Assembly: GCA_905479945.1 (NCBI GenBank)
Contig: CAJQOP010000090.1
Span: forward strand, 30,057-94,056
Reading direction: 5' to 3'
Origin: an uncultured Glaciecola sp.
Lineage (GTDB): Bacteria > Pseudomonadota > Gammaproteobacteria > Enterobacterales > Alteromonadaceae
DNA: 64,000 nucleotides
Part shown: piece by piece, positions 53,447 through 63,091 of the stretch
Layout of the letters: every line of letters begins with the position of its first letter
How positions within the stretch are numbered: position 1 is the stretch's first letter
Position numbers and translations under genes: made by a program
The notes under the pieces: generated by a model
What the model saw: only the letters and a program-made list of their open reading frames with translations
What the model was told of the DNA's origin: nothing
Databases searched by the model: none

Positions 53447-53689
53447 ATGTTAATTCTAAAACCAAACTGTGAATGCTGCGACGTTAAACTTCCGCCGGGA
53501 GCGGCGAATGCAAACATATGCACATATGAGTGTACATTTTGCAGCGACTGCGTCCAAAATGTATTAAATAGTACTTGTCCTAATTGTGGAGACGGCTTCT
53601 CTCCTAGGCCGATAAGGTCCGCAAGAAATTTACTAAAACATCCAGCGTCATTAGTCCGAGTATTCAATCCAAGCCTTATGTCGAAATAA
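53447..53689 (+). CDS. DUF1272 zinc-ribbon protein
   Basis: An 80-residue cysteine-rich protein: CECC, CTYECTFCSDC and CPNCG give eight closely spaced Cys likely to bind two zinc ions. LKPNCECCDVKLPPGAANANICTYECTFCSDCV is the DUF1272 signature. Function unknown. Monocistronic between rho and an M20 hydrolase. Confidence 0.85.
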   Translation: MLILKPNCECCDVKLPPGAANANICTYECTFCSDCVQNVLNSTCPNCGDGFSPRPIRSARNLLKHPASLVRVFNPSLMSK

Positions 53690-53773
53690 CGACTACGCTC
53701 GCAATCCTTTCTATTTTGAGCTAATGTTTTGCTTTATTTAATCATCAATTACTAATAACAATAAACAAGGTGA

Positions 53774-55090
53774 ATGACTTCTATGAAACGCTTACTACCT
53801 TTATTTACTGCAATCTCATTAACAGCGCTTTCTGGTGTTACTAGTGCTCACGAACATGACACTGTTGCAGCAATGGCTGATAAGATTGAGCCCGACGTTA
53901 TAAAGTGGCGTCATCATCTTCATCAAAACCCAGAATTGTCTAACCGTGAATTCGAAACCGCTAAATACATTGAGAAATACCTTCGTGGATTAGGTTTAGA
54001 AGTGACTACTGGTGTTGCTATTACCGGTGTCGTTGCTGTTCTTGATTCAGGTAAGCCTGGTCCTACTGTTGCTTTGCGCGCCGATATGGATGGCCTGCCG
54101 GTTCCTGAACAAAATGATTTACCCTACAAGTCCACGGCAACAGGTATGCTCGACGGGAATGAAGTGCCGGTTATGCATGCTTGCGGGCACGACACACACG
54201 TAGCAATGTTAATGGGTGCCGCAAAAATATTAACTGAAATGAAAGATGAACTGCGAGGGAAGGTGAAATTTATCTTTCAGCCAGCTGAAGAGGGCGCGCC
54301 AAGCGGTGAAAAAGGCGGTGCTGAAGTCATGGTTGCAGAGGGCGTTCTGAAAAACCCAGATGTTGACGTGATCTTTGGTTTGCATATAAGCTCGAATACC
54401 GATGTTGGCACAATAAGATATCGCCACGGTGGCATTATGGCCGCAGTTGACCCGTTCAAGATCGTGGTTAAAGGCAAGCAAGCACACGGGGCCTATCCTT
54501 GGAAAAGTGTCGATCCAATTACCACGTCAGCACAAATCATTATGGCGCTGCAAACCGTTGTGAGTCGGGAAATCAAAGTAATTGATGATGCTGCTGTTGT
54601 TACCATAGGCTCAATTCATGGTGGAAACCGCTCTAACATTATCCCGAATGAAGTGACCATGATTGGTACTATTCGTACCTTAAACAAAGCTGCGCGTGAG
54701 CACATGTATGAAGCTATTCCTCGCAAGGTTAAGGGCATTGCTGACAGCATGCGAGCTGAAGCTATCGTAACTTTACCCTTAGATTATAGCTACCCAATCA
54801 CTTTTAACGATCATGCGTTAATGGACCAAGTATTACCGACTCTTGTGCGCACAGCTGGACAAAAAAATGTGATTAATTCGAAAGCCGTAACGGGAGCTGA
54901 AGACTTTTCATTTTTTCAACAAGAAGTTCCGGGTGTTTATTTATGGATAGGTGGCAAGCCGCTTGATGTTGCTGAAGTTGATTCACCCGCGCATCATACT
55001 CCAGAGTTTTATGTTGATGATAGCGGCATGAAGCTAGGTGTTAAGGTGCTTACTAACTTAACTATCGATTATATGAAAAGCGCAAAATAA
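53774..55090 (+). CDS. Exported M20-family amidohydrolase
   Basis: A 438-residue metal-dependent hydrolase of the M20D type (hippurate hydrolase/IAA-amino-acid hydrolase-like). It has a Sec signal (LLPLFTAISLTALSGVTSAHE), so acts in the periplasm or outside. Metal-site segments are VMHACGHDTHVAM, FQPAEEG, GLHIS and the C-terminal SPAHHTPEF; GAEDFSFF is conserved. It removes acyl or aromatic groups from amino acids; substrate not predictable. ATG at 53783 is an alternative start. The gene is followed by a strong terminator. Confidence 0.9.
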   Translation: MTSMKRLLPLFTAISLTALSGVTSAHEHDTVAAMADKIEPDVIKWRHHLHQNPELSNREFETAKYIEKYLRGLGLEVTTGVAITGVVAVLDSGKPGPTVALRADMDGLPVPEQNDLPYKSTATGMLDGNEVPVMHACGHDTHVAMLMGAAKILTEMKDELRGKVKFIFQPAEEGAPSGEKGGAEVMVAEGVLKNPDVDVIFGLHISSNTDVGTIRYRHGGIMAAVDPFKIVVKGKQAHGAYPWKSVDPITTSAQIIMALQTVVSREIKVIDDAAVVTIGSIHGGNRSNIIPNEVTMIGTIRTLNKAAREHMYEAIPRKVKGIADSMRAEAIVTLPLDYSYPITFNDHALMDQVLPTLVRTAGQKNVINSKAVTGAEDFSFFQQEVPGVYLWIGGKPLDVAEVDSPAHHTPEFYVDDSGMKLGVKVLTNLTIDYMKSAK

Positions 55091-55107
55091 GCAGTAGATT
55101 TTTGTAT

Positions 55108-55145
55108 AAAAAAGCACGATATTGCGTATAATATCGTGCTTTTTT
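55108..55145 (+). terminator. Strong terminator between M20 hydrolase and purE
   Basis: A 16-pair stem, with core GCACGATATT/AATATCGTGC flanked by six A and six T, and loop GCGTAT. Its symmetry would let it act in both directions. Confidence 0.93.
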
Positions 55146-55206
55146 AATGGCTCTATAATTTCACAGGCGTGAAGTGATGGCCAAACCAACTGAAGTGGAA
55201 ATTAAA

Positions 55207-55698
55207 ATGGCGCAAGTTGCAATTGTAATGGGTTCAACATCCGATTGGCCTACGATGCAAAAAGCAGCACTTATGCTGAAAGAGCTTGGTGTTTCATTCG
55301 AAGCAAAAGTTGTTTCCGCGCATCGCACCCCAAATTTATTAGTCGAGTTTGCAGAGAATGCTGCAGATAAAGGTGTTCAGGTGGTTATTGCTGGCGCTGG
55401 CGGTGCTGCACATTTGCCAGGCATGATAGCCGCGCATACCCACCTTCCTGTATTTGGTTGCCCTGTTCGTTCTAGTCAACTAAGCGGACTGGACTCCCTA
55501 TTGTCAATTGTCCAAATGCCGAAAGGTGTTGCGGTGGGTACTTTAGCTATTGGTGAGGCTGGCGCAGCGAATGCAGGACTTTTAGCTGCACAAGTTATTG
55601 CTTTGCAGGAACCGGCGGTAAAAGATGCCATTATTGCATTTAGGCAGAAGCAAACGGATACCATCATAAATAGTCAAAATTTGGAACTAGACGATTGA
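55207..55698 (+). CDS. purE: N5-carboxyaminoimidazole ribonucleotide mutase
   Basis: A 163-residue class I PurE, which converts N5-CAIR to CAIR in purine synthesis. [17 protein letters not shown] and [17 protein letters not shown] are the conserved active-site segments. The start at 55207 (TGGAAATTAAA upstream) gives a protein beginning [10 protein letters not shown] like close relatives; GTG at 55174 or ATG at 55177 would add ten or eleven residues. The stop overlaps the purK start. Confidence 0.94.
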   Translation: MAQVAIVMGSTSDWPTMQKAALMLKELGVSFEAKVVSAHRTPNLLVEFAENAADKGVQVVIAGAGGAAHLPGMIAAHTHLPVFGCPVRSSQLSGLDSLLSIVQMPKGVAVGTLAIGEAGAANAGLLAAQVIALQEPAVKDAIIAFRQKQTDTIINSQNLELDD

Positions 55699-56840
55699 AA
55701 GTATTAGTTTACGGCTCAGGTCAACTTGCACAAATGATGTATTTGGCTGCAGTACCTCTTGGGGTAATTGTGAGCGCTGTAGATGTTGCAACTGATACAG
55801 TCGTTCATCCAGTTTCAAAAGAAGAAACCGGTGTATCCTTGCAGGATGCTATAAAAGAAGCAGTTGCAATTACTGTTGAGTTTGAGCATGTGCCAGAACA
55901 TTTGCTTCTTGAAGCTGACAAAAGTTCCAAACTGTTCCCTAATGTTGCCTCGATACTAGCGGGTGCTGATCGCGTAAGAGAGAAAGCCTTACTTACTAAT
56001 AATAATATTCCAAACTGCCAACACCTTATTATTTCTCAAGTCGATCAACTAGACGATATTGTTGAACAACTGGGTGAAAAAGTCATTTTTAAAGCTAGCC
56101 GCGACGGCTATGATGGCTATGGTCAATGGCGCATGGGCCAAGCTTCCGATTTACCCAAACTGCGTGACGAATTCTTGAACTTAGATTTACAAAGCGTGCC
56201 CTTAATTGCTGAGAGAATGATGCAGTTTGACCGTGAGATTTCATTGGTGGGAGCAAGAAGTAAGCAAGGTGAAATAGCGTGTTTCAGCTTAGCCGAAAAC
56301 TTGCATCATGAGGGGCAATTGCACGTTTCCGTTGCCCCTATTACCGGCTTAACTGACGAATTACAGCAGAAAGCAAACGCTATATTTGAAACCCTAGCAA
56401 CGGCAATGGATTATGTTGGCGTGCTTGCAGTCGAACTATTCCAATGCGGCAATGAATTGTTTGTTAACGAAATTGCTCCGCGCGTTCACAATTCTGGGCA
56501 TTGGACACAGCAAGGCTGTGACACTAGCCAGTTTGAACAGCATATTAGAGCATGTTTGGGCTTGCCATTAGGCAGCATCGAATTGCGCGACGTATCGGCA
56601 ATGGTCAATGTCATTGGCTGTAAAAACTTTGACCGAGATTTTATGGAAATCCCAAATGTCCATTTGCATTGGTATGGTAAGGAAGTTCGAGTAAAACGTA
56701 AGATGGGTCATATTAATGTTGGTGCCAAGTCTCATAAAACCCTGGGTACTAAGCTACAGAAATTGACTGATTATTTGCCAGTAGAACACTTCCCTATGTT
56801 GGAAGCTGAAGCGCTAAGATTACAAAAATGCAAAAACTAA
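55695..56840 (+). CDS. purK: N5-carboxyaminoimidazole ribonucleotide synthase
   Basis: A 381-residue ATP-grasp enzyme making N5-CAIR from AIR, bicarbonate and [41 protein letters not shown] (ATP-grasp lysine loop) and [30 protein letters not shown] are characteristic. It begins with TTG, overlapping the purE stop (TTGA), with TTTGGAAC about 9 bases upstream; the rare start probably lowers its translation relative to purE. Confidence 0.94.
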   Translation: MKVLVYGSGQLAQMMYLAAVPLGVIVSAVDVATDTVVHPVSKEETGVSLQDAIKEAVAITVEFEHVPEHLLLEADKSSKLFPNVASILAGADRVREKALLTNNNIPNCQHLIISQVDQLDDIVEQLGEKVIFKASRDGYDGYGQWRMGQASDLPKLRDEFLNLDLQSVPLIAERMMQFDREISLVGARSKQGEIACFSLAENLHHEGQLHVSVAPITGLTDELQQKANAIFETLATAMDYVGVLAVELFQCGNELFVNEIAPRVHNSGHWTQQGCDTSQFEQHIRACLGLPLGSIELRDVSAMVNVIGCKNFDRDFMEIPNVHLHWYGKEVRVKRKMGHINVGAKSHKTLGTKLQKLTDYLPVEHFPMLEAEALRLQKCKN

Positions 56841-56850
56841 GCGGATAGAC

Positions 56851-56878
56851 TTGACAATTAACGCTGTATCCATAAAAT
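56851..56878 (+). promoter_or_regulatory. Promoter of tRNA-Thr
   Basis: A perfect -35 TTGACA (56851-56856) and -10 TAAAAT (56873-56878) with 16 bases between, followed by GC-rich ACGCGTCG at the expected start, the discriminator type linked to stringent control of stable RNA genes. Confidence 0.7.
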
Positions 56879-56918
56879 ACGCGTCGTTCTTATGACAGTA
56901 AGAGCACACTTTTAGTGT

Positions 56919-56994
<76 letters not shown>

Positions 56995-57001
56995 TTCATT
57001 C

Positions 57002-57029
57002 AAGCCTCAACGTTAGTTGGGGCTTTTTT
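57002..57029 (+). terminator. Rho-independent terminator of tRNA-Thr
   Basis: AAGCCTCAAC and GTTGGGGCTT pair over 10 positions (one G-U) around GTTA, followed by a run of six T in total, 7 bases after the tRNA. Confidence 0.92.
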
Positions 57030-57121
57030 GTATCATTCACATCATCGATACAAAACGCATATTAAACTGATATACTTTGTACTATTAATCATCAACTTAG
57101 TTAATATAGGCAGACAGTAGC

Positions 57122-58306
57122 ATGCAATTGTGTGTGGTAGAAAAAACCAAACTTGAAATTATCGAATTAACCTTTGCACAAACTCTCCGTGGTGCTATTT
57201 CACATCCTTTTGCAGCAGGCCTTATCGCTATTTGGTTTTCTCATGTTGCTCCAGTTAACGAATTATTGATTTGGTTTGGTGCAATTGCCTTAGTAACTAT
57301 TCTGAGAGTGTGTATATTTTACGCATATAAAAAATATGGAAATGATAAAAGTGCTCGTCTTTGGATGCATGGTTAGGTAGGATTATTTTTCATATTAGGC
57401 ATTATTTATGCTTACGGATTTATCTATTTCACGCCGGCAGATTCAGACGAATATTTGATATCTGTGGGTATGTTCACAATAACACTTAGCGCGGCTTCTA
57501 TGATTGGTTATGCAGCGAGTATGTATGCCACGTTGAGTTTCTTTATACCCATCGCTATACCTAGTATTGCTTTCTTATCTTGGCACGGCGGTTCAGCGGG
57601 TAATGTAAGTGCATTCACCACTTTGATATTTGCTAGTATTGCGCTGTTTTTATTAAAAAACAGTAACAAAGCCTATAGAGCCGCGATTGTGCTCAATTTT
57701 CAACACAAACAAGAAATTGAGAAACGTAAAAAAATAGAGAAAAAGCTACAAGATATGTCGCGCAGGGATAGCCTTACGGGTCTTTACAATCGCCGATATT
57801 TTGATGAGATGCTGCATATTGAAATAAGCCGAGCCACTCGCAACAATTTACCGCTTTGCTTAATTATGTTCGATGTTGATTATTTTAAAGAATATAACGA
57901 TAGCTATGGTCACGTTAGTGGTGACAACTGTTTAATTGAAATCGCGCAAATTGCAGAAAAACTAGTTTCCAGACAAGGTGATATAATAGCTCGATATGGT
58001 GGTGAAGAATTTGCGATTATTTTGCCTAATGCCACGTTAGAAGGCGGGACCATGTTTGCAAATAAACTTAAAGATAGTATTCAAAGCAAAAACATACCTC
58101 ACGTCAGCACCAAACTAGCAAGCTTAAAATGCGTCACTGTTAGTTCAGGTGTAGCTAACTTCAAGCCACTCAAAGAAGCAAGTGCTAGCGATTTGATTGA
58201 AGATGCCGATACCGCACTCTATGAGGCCAAGCGATTAGGGCGGAATCGTGTTCACTTTGATAGTAGTGCAGCGTTAGACCAAAACATAGTTGAGCCATCT
58301 CAGTAG
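57122..58306 (+). pseudogene. Membrane-bound GGDEF diguanylate cyclase interrupted by an amber codon
   Basis: Two stretches in the same reading frame, 57122-57373 and 57377-58306, are separated only by a TAG at 57374-57376 (after LWMHG). Read through, the product is a 394-residue protein with about six N-terminal membrane segments (a MASE-like sensor), then a GGDEF domain with active motif GGEEF and an RxxD inhibition site (RQGD). The stop falls between the second and third membrane segments, and no start with a ribosome binding site follows it. It could be a recent nonsense mutation, a sequencing error, or, less likely, suppression. Everything downstream of the stop looks intact. Confidence 0.8.
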
Positions 58307-58487
58307 TTCACTTCAACTTAGTTAATTTTCCTCTCTATCACTTTATGTATTTACGATTCAATTTAATCTGTATTTTTATATGACTAATTACATCGGGAAT
58401 ATCGATGATTGGCGAAATATAAACAGTATTTTCATTCGGTAGAATAAGCATTACACTTGCCCTAGTTTTGATAATTAGGAAGAATAA

Positions 58488-60047
58488 ATGAAATTTAAAA
58501 GAATCAAATTGAAAAGAATAATACTCACTTCAATGACATTACTCGCTGTTTCTCCAGCCTTGCTTGCAAAGGCTTCGTTCGATTTTTCGATAAACGTCTC
58601 TGCAGAGAAGAAAAATCATGTCATTTTCGTTGACGATATAGATAGTCTCAAAGGTATGGCATCTAAGTTAAATGAAAATTCCGATGGTCAATTAAGTAAG
58701 TTGATAGCGCTAAATAAATTTAAGGCCGAAAAAGGTGAAATTTTACACCTACAAATGGTCGCGGATTCTGAATCTATATTAATCATTGGTACCAAAGACA
58801 GCGACGGTTTAAGCGGCCCTGAGTTGCAGAACCTTGGCGGTAAAATAGCAAGTTCGTTTAATTCAGCTCAGGATGACATTGATGTTGCAATTCACGTCGA
58901 AAACCTGCAAACCAATGAAGCTTCGCCGAGTGCCCACTTGGCTTATGGATATCACTTGCGTCACTATAGCTTTGATCGTTACAAAACCAAAAAGAGTGAA
59001 GGACAATCTGATGTTAGTTTGATATCTGCTAATGCGGAAGAGTCGAGCAACTTATATAACAATGATTTAGCTTATATTGCTGAAGGCGTTCACTTAACAC
59101 GAGATCTAGCAACAGAGCCAGGCAATCATATGTACCCGCAAGCGTTTGTCGACGTCGCAAAGGCAAAGTTCAAAGGGATAAAGAACATTGATATCGATGT
59201 ACTCGATATGCGTGATATCCGAAAGCTCAAAATGGGTGCTTTAGAAGGCGTAGGTAAAGGTTCGGTAAATGATCCGCGGCTACTCGTTATAAAATACAAC
59301 GGTAATGAAAAAGGTAATGCGCCAATAGCTTTAGTCGGAAAGGGCATTACTTTTGATACGGGTGGTATTAGCTTAAAACAAAATACCGGCATGTGGGCGA
59401 TGAAGTCAGATTTGGCAGGCGCAGCAGCGGTAGCAGGTGCACTTTATGCCAATGCTAAACGTGGCGAAAAAGTGAATTTAATCGGTTTTATGCCATTGGC
59501 TGAAAATATGCCAAGCCAAGATGCTATTCGCCCAGGTGATGTTCTAGAAACAATGAAAGGTGTAAGTATTGAAATTATAAGCACCGATGCAGAAGGGCGT
59601 TTGATTCTTGCCGATGCTGTTTATTATGCCCAGCAAAAATACAAACCTAGAATGCTCTTGAATATAGCAACATTAACTGGTTCAGCAGGAAGAGCGCTGA
59701 GTGATGAATATGCCGCTGTTATTACACGCGATTTCGAACTGTCGCGCAAAATGATGACAGTGGGAGAGCGTTCAGGTGAGAATGTTTGGCCACTGCCTTT
59801 GCATCCAAATCATTTTAAGCAAATAGAATCGCCTATTGCAGATATCAAGAATTCAGGCGCTGGCAATCCAGGCGCAAGTATCGGTGCAGCCGTGGTTGCT
59901 ACTTTTATAGATGATGATTTGCCTTGGGTACATTTGGATATCGCTGGCGTAGATTGGTTAGAGTCTGATATCGATGTTGCTCCAAAAGGAAGCCAGGGTT
60001 GGGGGGTCAGATTCATGGACCAGCTAGTAAGAGATAACTTGAATTAA
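58488..60047 (+). CDS. Exported leucyl aminopeptidase (M17 family)
   Basis: A 519-residue M17 peptidase. The two-zinc active site is visible: VGKGITFDTGG (Lys, Asp), MWAMKSDLAG (Lys, Asp) and STDAEGRLILADA (family signature NTDAEGRL with Asn replaced by Ser). Unlike cytosolic PepA it starts with a typical signal peptide (KFKRIKLKR then a hydrophobic run ending ALLAKA), so it probably cleaves N-terminal residues in the periplasm. AGGAAGAATAA precedes the ATG. Confidence 0.9.
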   Translation: MKFKRIKLKRIILTSMTLLAVSPALLAKASFDFSINVSAEKKNHVIFVDDIDSLKGMASKLNENSDGQLSKLIALNKFKAEKGEILHLQMVADSESILIIGTKDSDGLSGPELQNLGGKIASSFNSAQDDIDVAIHVENLQTNEASPSAHLAYGYHLRHYSFDRYKTKKSEGQSDVSLISANAEESSNLYNNDLAYIAEGVHLTRDLATEPGNHMYPQAFVDVAKAKFKGIKNIDIDVLDMRDIRKLKMGALEGVGKGSVNDPRLLVIKYNGNEKGNAPIALVGKGITFDTGGISLKQNTGMWAMKSDLAGAAAVAGALYANAKRGEKVNLIGFMPLAENMPSQDAIRPGDVLETMKGVSIEIISTDAEGRLILADAVYYAQQKYKPRMLLNIATLTGSAGRALSDEYAAVITRDFELSRKMMTVGERSGENVWPLPLHPNHFKQIESPIADIKNSGAGNPGASIGAAVVATFIDDDLPWVHLDIAGVDWLESDIDVAPKGSQGWGVRFMDQLVRDNLN

Positions 60048-60259
60048 TAAATAAGCCATTATTAGACTAGGTTATTGACTTGTTGATGCCTAGTTTATTA
60101 CCCCTCCAAGTCATAACCTACCTATTGCTGCGTTGAACTTAAGCGAAATATAACTGACAAATAGAGCAATATTAATGTTATTTTTAACTTGAAAAACTGA
60201 CTCAGAGCCAAAGTTACCTATGGCATTATTAGACACAAAATCAACATAAGGAAATAGGA

Positions 60260-60748
60260 ATGTTGCATCTAAATAGAATCACTTCCACTGTGTTTTGTTT
60301 AGTATTCATGTTGTTTTCTATGAATACGACAGCTCATGAACACAAAAAAGCGAAGGGCAAGGTAAACGTTGAAAAAGTTTGGGCAAGAGCTACGTTTGCT
60401 TTAGCAAAAACAGGCGCTGTCTATTTAAACGTTAATAATCAAAGTAAACATGACATTAAGCTACTTTCAGTCAGTGTTGATTCAAGTGTTGCTAGCGAAG
60501 CGCAATTACACGAAACTACAATGAGCGCAGATGAAGGCATGGACGAAGGTATGATGCAAATGCGTGAAGCCGAAAGTGGTTTTGCAATTCCTGCAGGTTC
60601 AGGCCTTGAATTTTCACCCGGTGGCAAACATATCATGTTATTAGGACTAGAAAAACCATTGAGTGTAGGAGACAAGTTTATATTGTCACTCACATTTGAA
60701 AACAACAAAGTCATGCGTGTGCCTGTCGCAGTAAAAGACGCGCGATAA
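60260..60748 (+). CDS. PCu(A)C-family copper chaperone
   Basis: A 162-residue exported protein (signal ending near NTTAHE) of the PCu(A)C family, which binds Cu(I) in the periplasm and delivers it to cytochrome oxidase. The ligand pattern His...Met...His-x-Met is visible in QLHETTM, MMQM and GGKHIML. AAGGAAATAGGA precedes the ATG. It lies 25 bases before dps. Confidence 0.88.
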   Translation: MLHLNRITSTVFCLVFMLFSMNTTAHEHKKAKGKVNVEKVWARATFALAKTGAVYLNVNNQSKHDIKLLSVSVDSSVASEAQLHETTMSADEGMDEGMMQMREAESGFAIPAGSGLEFSPGGKHIMLLGLEKPLSVGDKFILSLTFENNKVMRVPVAVKDAR

Positions 60749-60773
60749 CAGCATATAAACTTGGAGAAATTGA

Positions 60774-61241
60774 ATGAGCCAAATTGATATCGGTATTAGT
60801 GAAGTGAGCAGAGAAGAAATCGCCCATGGCTTAAAAAAGCTATTGGCTGACTCATACACCTTATATTTACAAACACATAACTTTCACTGGAACGTCACAG
60901 GACCGCAGTTTCGCGAGTTACATTTAATGTTTGAAGAGCATTACACCGAGCTTGCTCTCGCCGTCGATGAAATTGCCGAAAGGATTCGAACGTTAGGTGT
61001 TGCCGCCCCTGCTACTTATCGTGCTTTTGCAGAGCTAAGCAGTGTAAAGGAAGTCGATGGCGTTCCTGCCGCTACCAAAATGGTAAACATCCTAATGCAA
61101 GCACACGAAACTGTTGTTCGTACTTGTCGAAGTGTATTGAAAGTTGCCCAAGAAGCAGATGATGAATCAAGTGCTTCTTTAATTGGTGATCGCATGCGAG
61201 CGCATGAAAAAACAGCTTGGATGTTAAGAGCTACATTATAA
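60774..61241 (+). CDS. dps: Dps-family ferritin-like DNA/iron protein
   Basis: A 155-residue Dps. [46 protein letters not shown] carries the ferroxidase ligands (His, His, Asp, Glu) shared across the dodecamer interface. It stores iron and protects DNA by consuming peroxide. TTGGAGAAATTGA precedes the ATG. With the neighbouring copper chaperone it forms a metal-handling pair. Confidence 0.93.
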   Translation: MSQIDIGISEVSREEIAHGLKKLLADSYTLYLQTHNFHWNVTGPQFRELHLMFEEHYTELALAVDEIAERIRTLGVAAPATYRAFAELSSVKEVDGVPAATKMVNILMQAHETVVRTCRSVLKVAQEADDESSASLIGDRMRAHEKTAWMLRATL

Positions 61242-61261
61242 AAGATTAACTGACACACCTT

Positions 61262-61298
61262 TGCCCAGAATGTTCATTACTAATTAATCTGGGCATTT
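61262..61298 (+). terminator. Terminator after dps
   Basis: TGCCCAGA (61262-61269) and TCTGGGCA (61288-61295) form an 8-pair stem with an 18-base loop followed by TTTAGTTT. The loop is long, so efficiency is uncertain. Confidence 0.6.
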
Positions 61299-61440
61299 AG
61301 TTTAACTAGATAAAATTATATTGGCTGCCAACACAGTTATTAATGGCTTTTAACTATTCAAAAGCATTAACATTATTGAACTGATACAAAATTGACAGTG
61401 ATTCGTATTATCTGTATCGAAATTGAATGAGATTATATTT

Positions 61441-62553
61441 ATGTTTAAAACAATTGCTGTAGCAAGCCTAGTAGCTACTTTTAGCTCGCCATTCTTAGCT
61501 ACGCCATCTTTTGCTGCTTCATCCTCAGCTTCTGAATTTAACGTTGAAGAGTTAGCCACAGGACTTAAGGGGCCGTGGGGCATAGCATTTATGAACAACG
61601 GCGATGCTTTGCTAACTGAACGGGCTGGAGGGCTCAGAAAACTATCCAAAGACGGCACGCTAAGCGATGCTATTAGCGGATTGCCTGAAGCTGCTGTGGT
61701 TGGTCAAGGCGGTATGCTAGGTGTGGCTTTGCATCCAGATTTCGATAAAAATCAGTGGGTATATGTTTGTTTATCTGTTGCCGATGGTGACAAAAGAGGA
61801 AGTGAAGTTCATCGAGGAAGACTAGTTGGTGATAAGCTTGAGAATGTGACAGAGATTTTTGTAGCGCGCCCAAAAATAGATAGCTCACATCACTTTGGCT
61901 GCCGTCTAGCTTTTGATGATGGCACGCTTCTGTTTATTTCGTTAGGTGATCGCACTAAGAAAGAAAAGTCTCAAGAAACGACTAATCACTTCGGTGTAGT
62001 GGTGCGAGTGAATGATGATGGTTCAGTACCCAAGGACAATCCATTCATTAGCGGTCCCGCACCTGAAATATTCAGCTACGGACATCGAAATGTGCAAGGT
62101 ATGGCAGTTCATCCTACTACTGGTAAAGTGTGGACTCATGAACATGGCCCAAAAGGTGGAGATGAAGTTAATATCCTAAGTAAAGGTGACAACTACGGCT
62201 GGCCAAGCATTACTTATGGTGTGAATTACAATGGCAGTGTAATTACCGATAAAAAGGCTATGGATGGCATGCGTCAGCCACTAACCTACTGGGATCCATC
62301 TATAGCTCCTAGCGGCATGGCGTTTTACACGGGTGATGAATTCCCTGAATGGAAAGGAAATTTATTTGTTGGATCGTTGAAATTCCGATACCTAAATAGA
62401 ATGGTCATGGATGGTGAAAAAGTGCTCAAGCAGGAAGAGTTATTAAAAGATAGAAATGAAAGAATTAGGGATGTTAAACAAGCTCCAGACGGCAGCCTTT
62501 ATGTGATTGTCGATGGCATGAATGGCAAAGTACTAAGGCTAACAAAAAAGTAA
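61441..62553 (+). CDS. PQQ-dependent aldose sugar dehydrogenase-like protein
   Basis: A 370-residue exported beta-propeller of the soluble glucose/aldose dehydrogenase (YliI/GdhB) family. Signal peptide ends near TPSFAAS. LATGLKGPWGIAFMNNGDALLTER, GMLGVALHPDF, SYGHRNVQGMAVHPTTGKVWTHEHGPKGGDEVN and SLKFRYLNRM are family landmarks with the PQQ and Ca2+ contacts. Electrons would pass to a periplasmic acceptor. The ATG at 61441 is preferred to a TTG at 61423. Confidence 0.9.
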   Translation: MFKTIAVASLVATFSSPFLATPSFAASSSASEFNVEELATGLKGPWGIAFMNNGDALLTERAGGLRKLSKDGTLSDAISGLPEAAVVGQGGMLGVALHPDFDKNQWVYVCLSVADGDKRGSEVHRGRLVGDKLENVTEIFVARPKIDSSHHFGCRLAFDDGTLLFISLGDRTKKEKSQETTNHFGVVVRVNDDGSVPKDNPFISGPAPEIFSYGHRNVQGMAVHPTTGKVWTHEHGPKGGDEVNILSKGDNYGWPSITYGVNYNGSVITDKKAMDGMRQPLTYWDPSIAPSGMAFYTGDEFPEWKGNLFVGSLKFRYLNRMVMDGEKVLKQEELLKDRNERIRDVKQAPDGSLYVIVDGMNGKVLRLTKK

Positions 62554-62560
62554 ACCAGAT

Positions 62561-62586
62561 GCGGCGATGATGTTTTTACTCGCCGC
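62561..62586. terminator. Weak hairpin between convergent genes
   Basis: GCGGCGA and TCGCCGC pair over 7 positions with a 12-base T-rich loop, 8 bases after the sugar dehydrogenase stop. There is no T run after it in either direction. Confidence 0.4.
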
Positions 62587-62631
62587 GATCCTCTCAAATC
62601 ACTCTACGGTTATTTGACAACTGAACTAAGG

Positions 62632-62946
62632 CTAACTACCTTTTATTGAGATTTTACCGCTTAAGATATCTTTAAACATCACCCAGTCTCCCATAAAACT
62701 ATAAAACGGGTATTGAAAGGTAGCGGGCTTATTATGCTCATAGAAAAAATGGCCTACCCAAGCAAATCCATATCCAACAATCGGCAGCAACCATAGCAAT
62801 ATATATTGGCCAGAAAACAATACATACGTTATCAGAATTAATATCAATGCCGATCCAATAAAATGCAGTTGACGACAAGTCGTGTTCTCATGTTCTGAGA
62901 GATAATAAGGGTAAAACTCACTAAAACTTTTATATTTATTTTCCAA
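62632..62946 (-). CDS. DUF962 / Mpo1-like membrane protein
   Basis: A 104-residue protein with KYKSFSEFYPYYLSEHENTTCRQLHFIGS at the start and GYGFAWVGHFFYEHNKPATFQYPFYSFMGDWVMF at the end, the DUF962 pattern shared with yeast Mpo1, a fatty-acid alpha-dioxygenase. Conserved His residues (HEN, H in RQLHFIG, GHFF, EHNKP) could bind iron. Bacterial role unknown. Confidence 0.87.
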   Translation of the reverse strand: MENKYKSFSEFYPYYLSEHENTTCRQLHFIGSALILILITYVLFSGQYILLWLLPIVGYGFAWVGHFFYEHNKPATFQYPFYSFMGDWVMFKDILSGKISIKGS

Positions 62947-63091
62947 TTTAAGTTCCTTTTTATCGCAATATATTTAAATCTTAGCATACAACGCAATAGA
63001 AATAATTGAGCGTGCAAAATACATTATGGCTTGCTTTCTATGAATAAAGCCCAATACTCATTCATATTGAAGATAATACGAAATCAGAGCT

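Noticed and set aside
60072..60103. Terminator after the M17 peptidase (ACTAGG/CCTAGT)
   Set aside because: Only six pairs around a 17-base loop and no T run; too weak to annotate.
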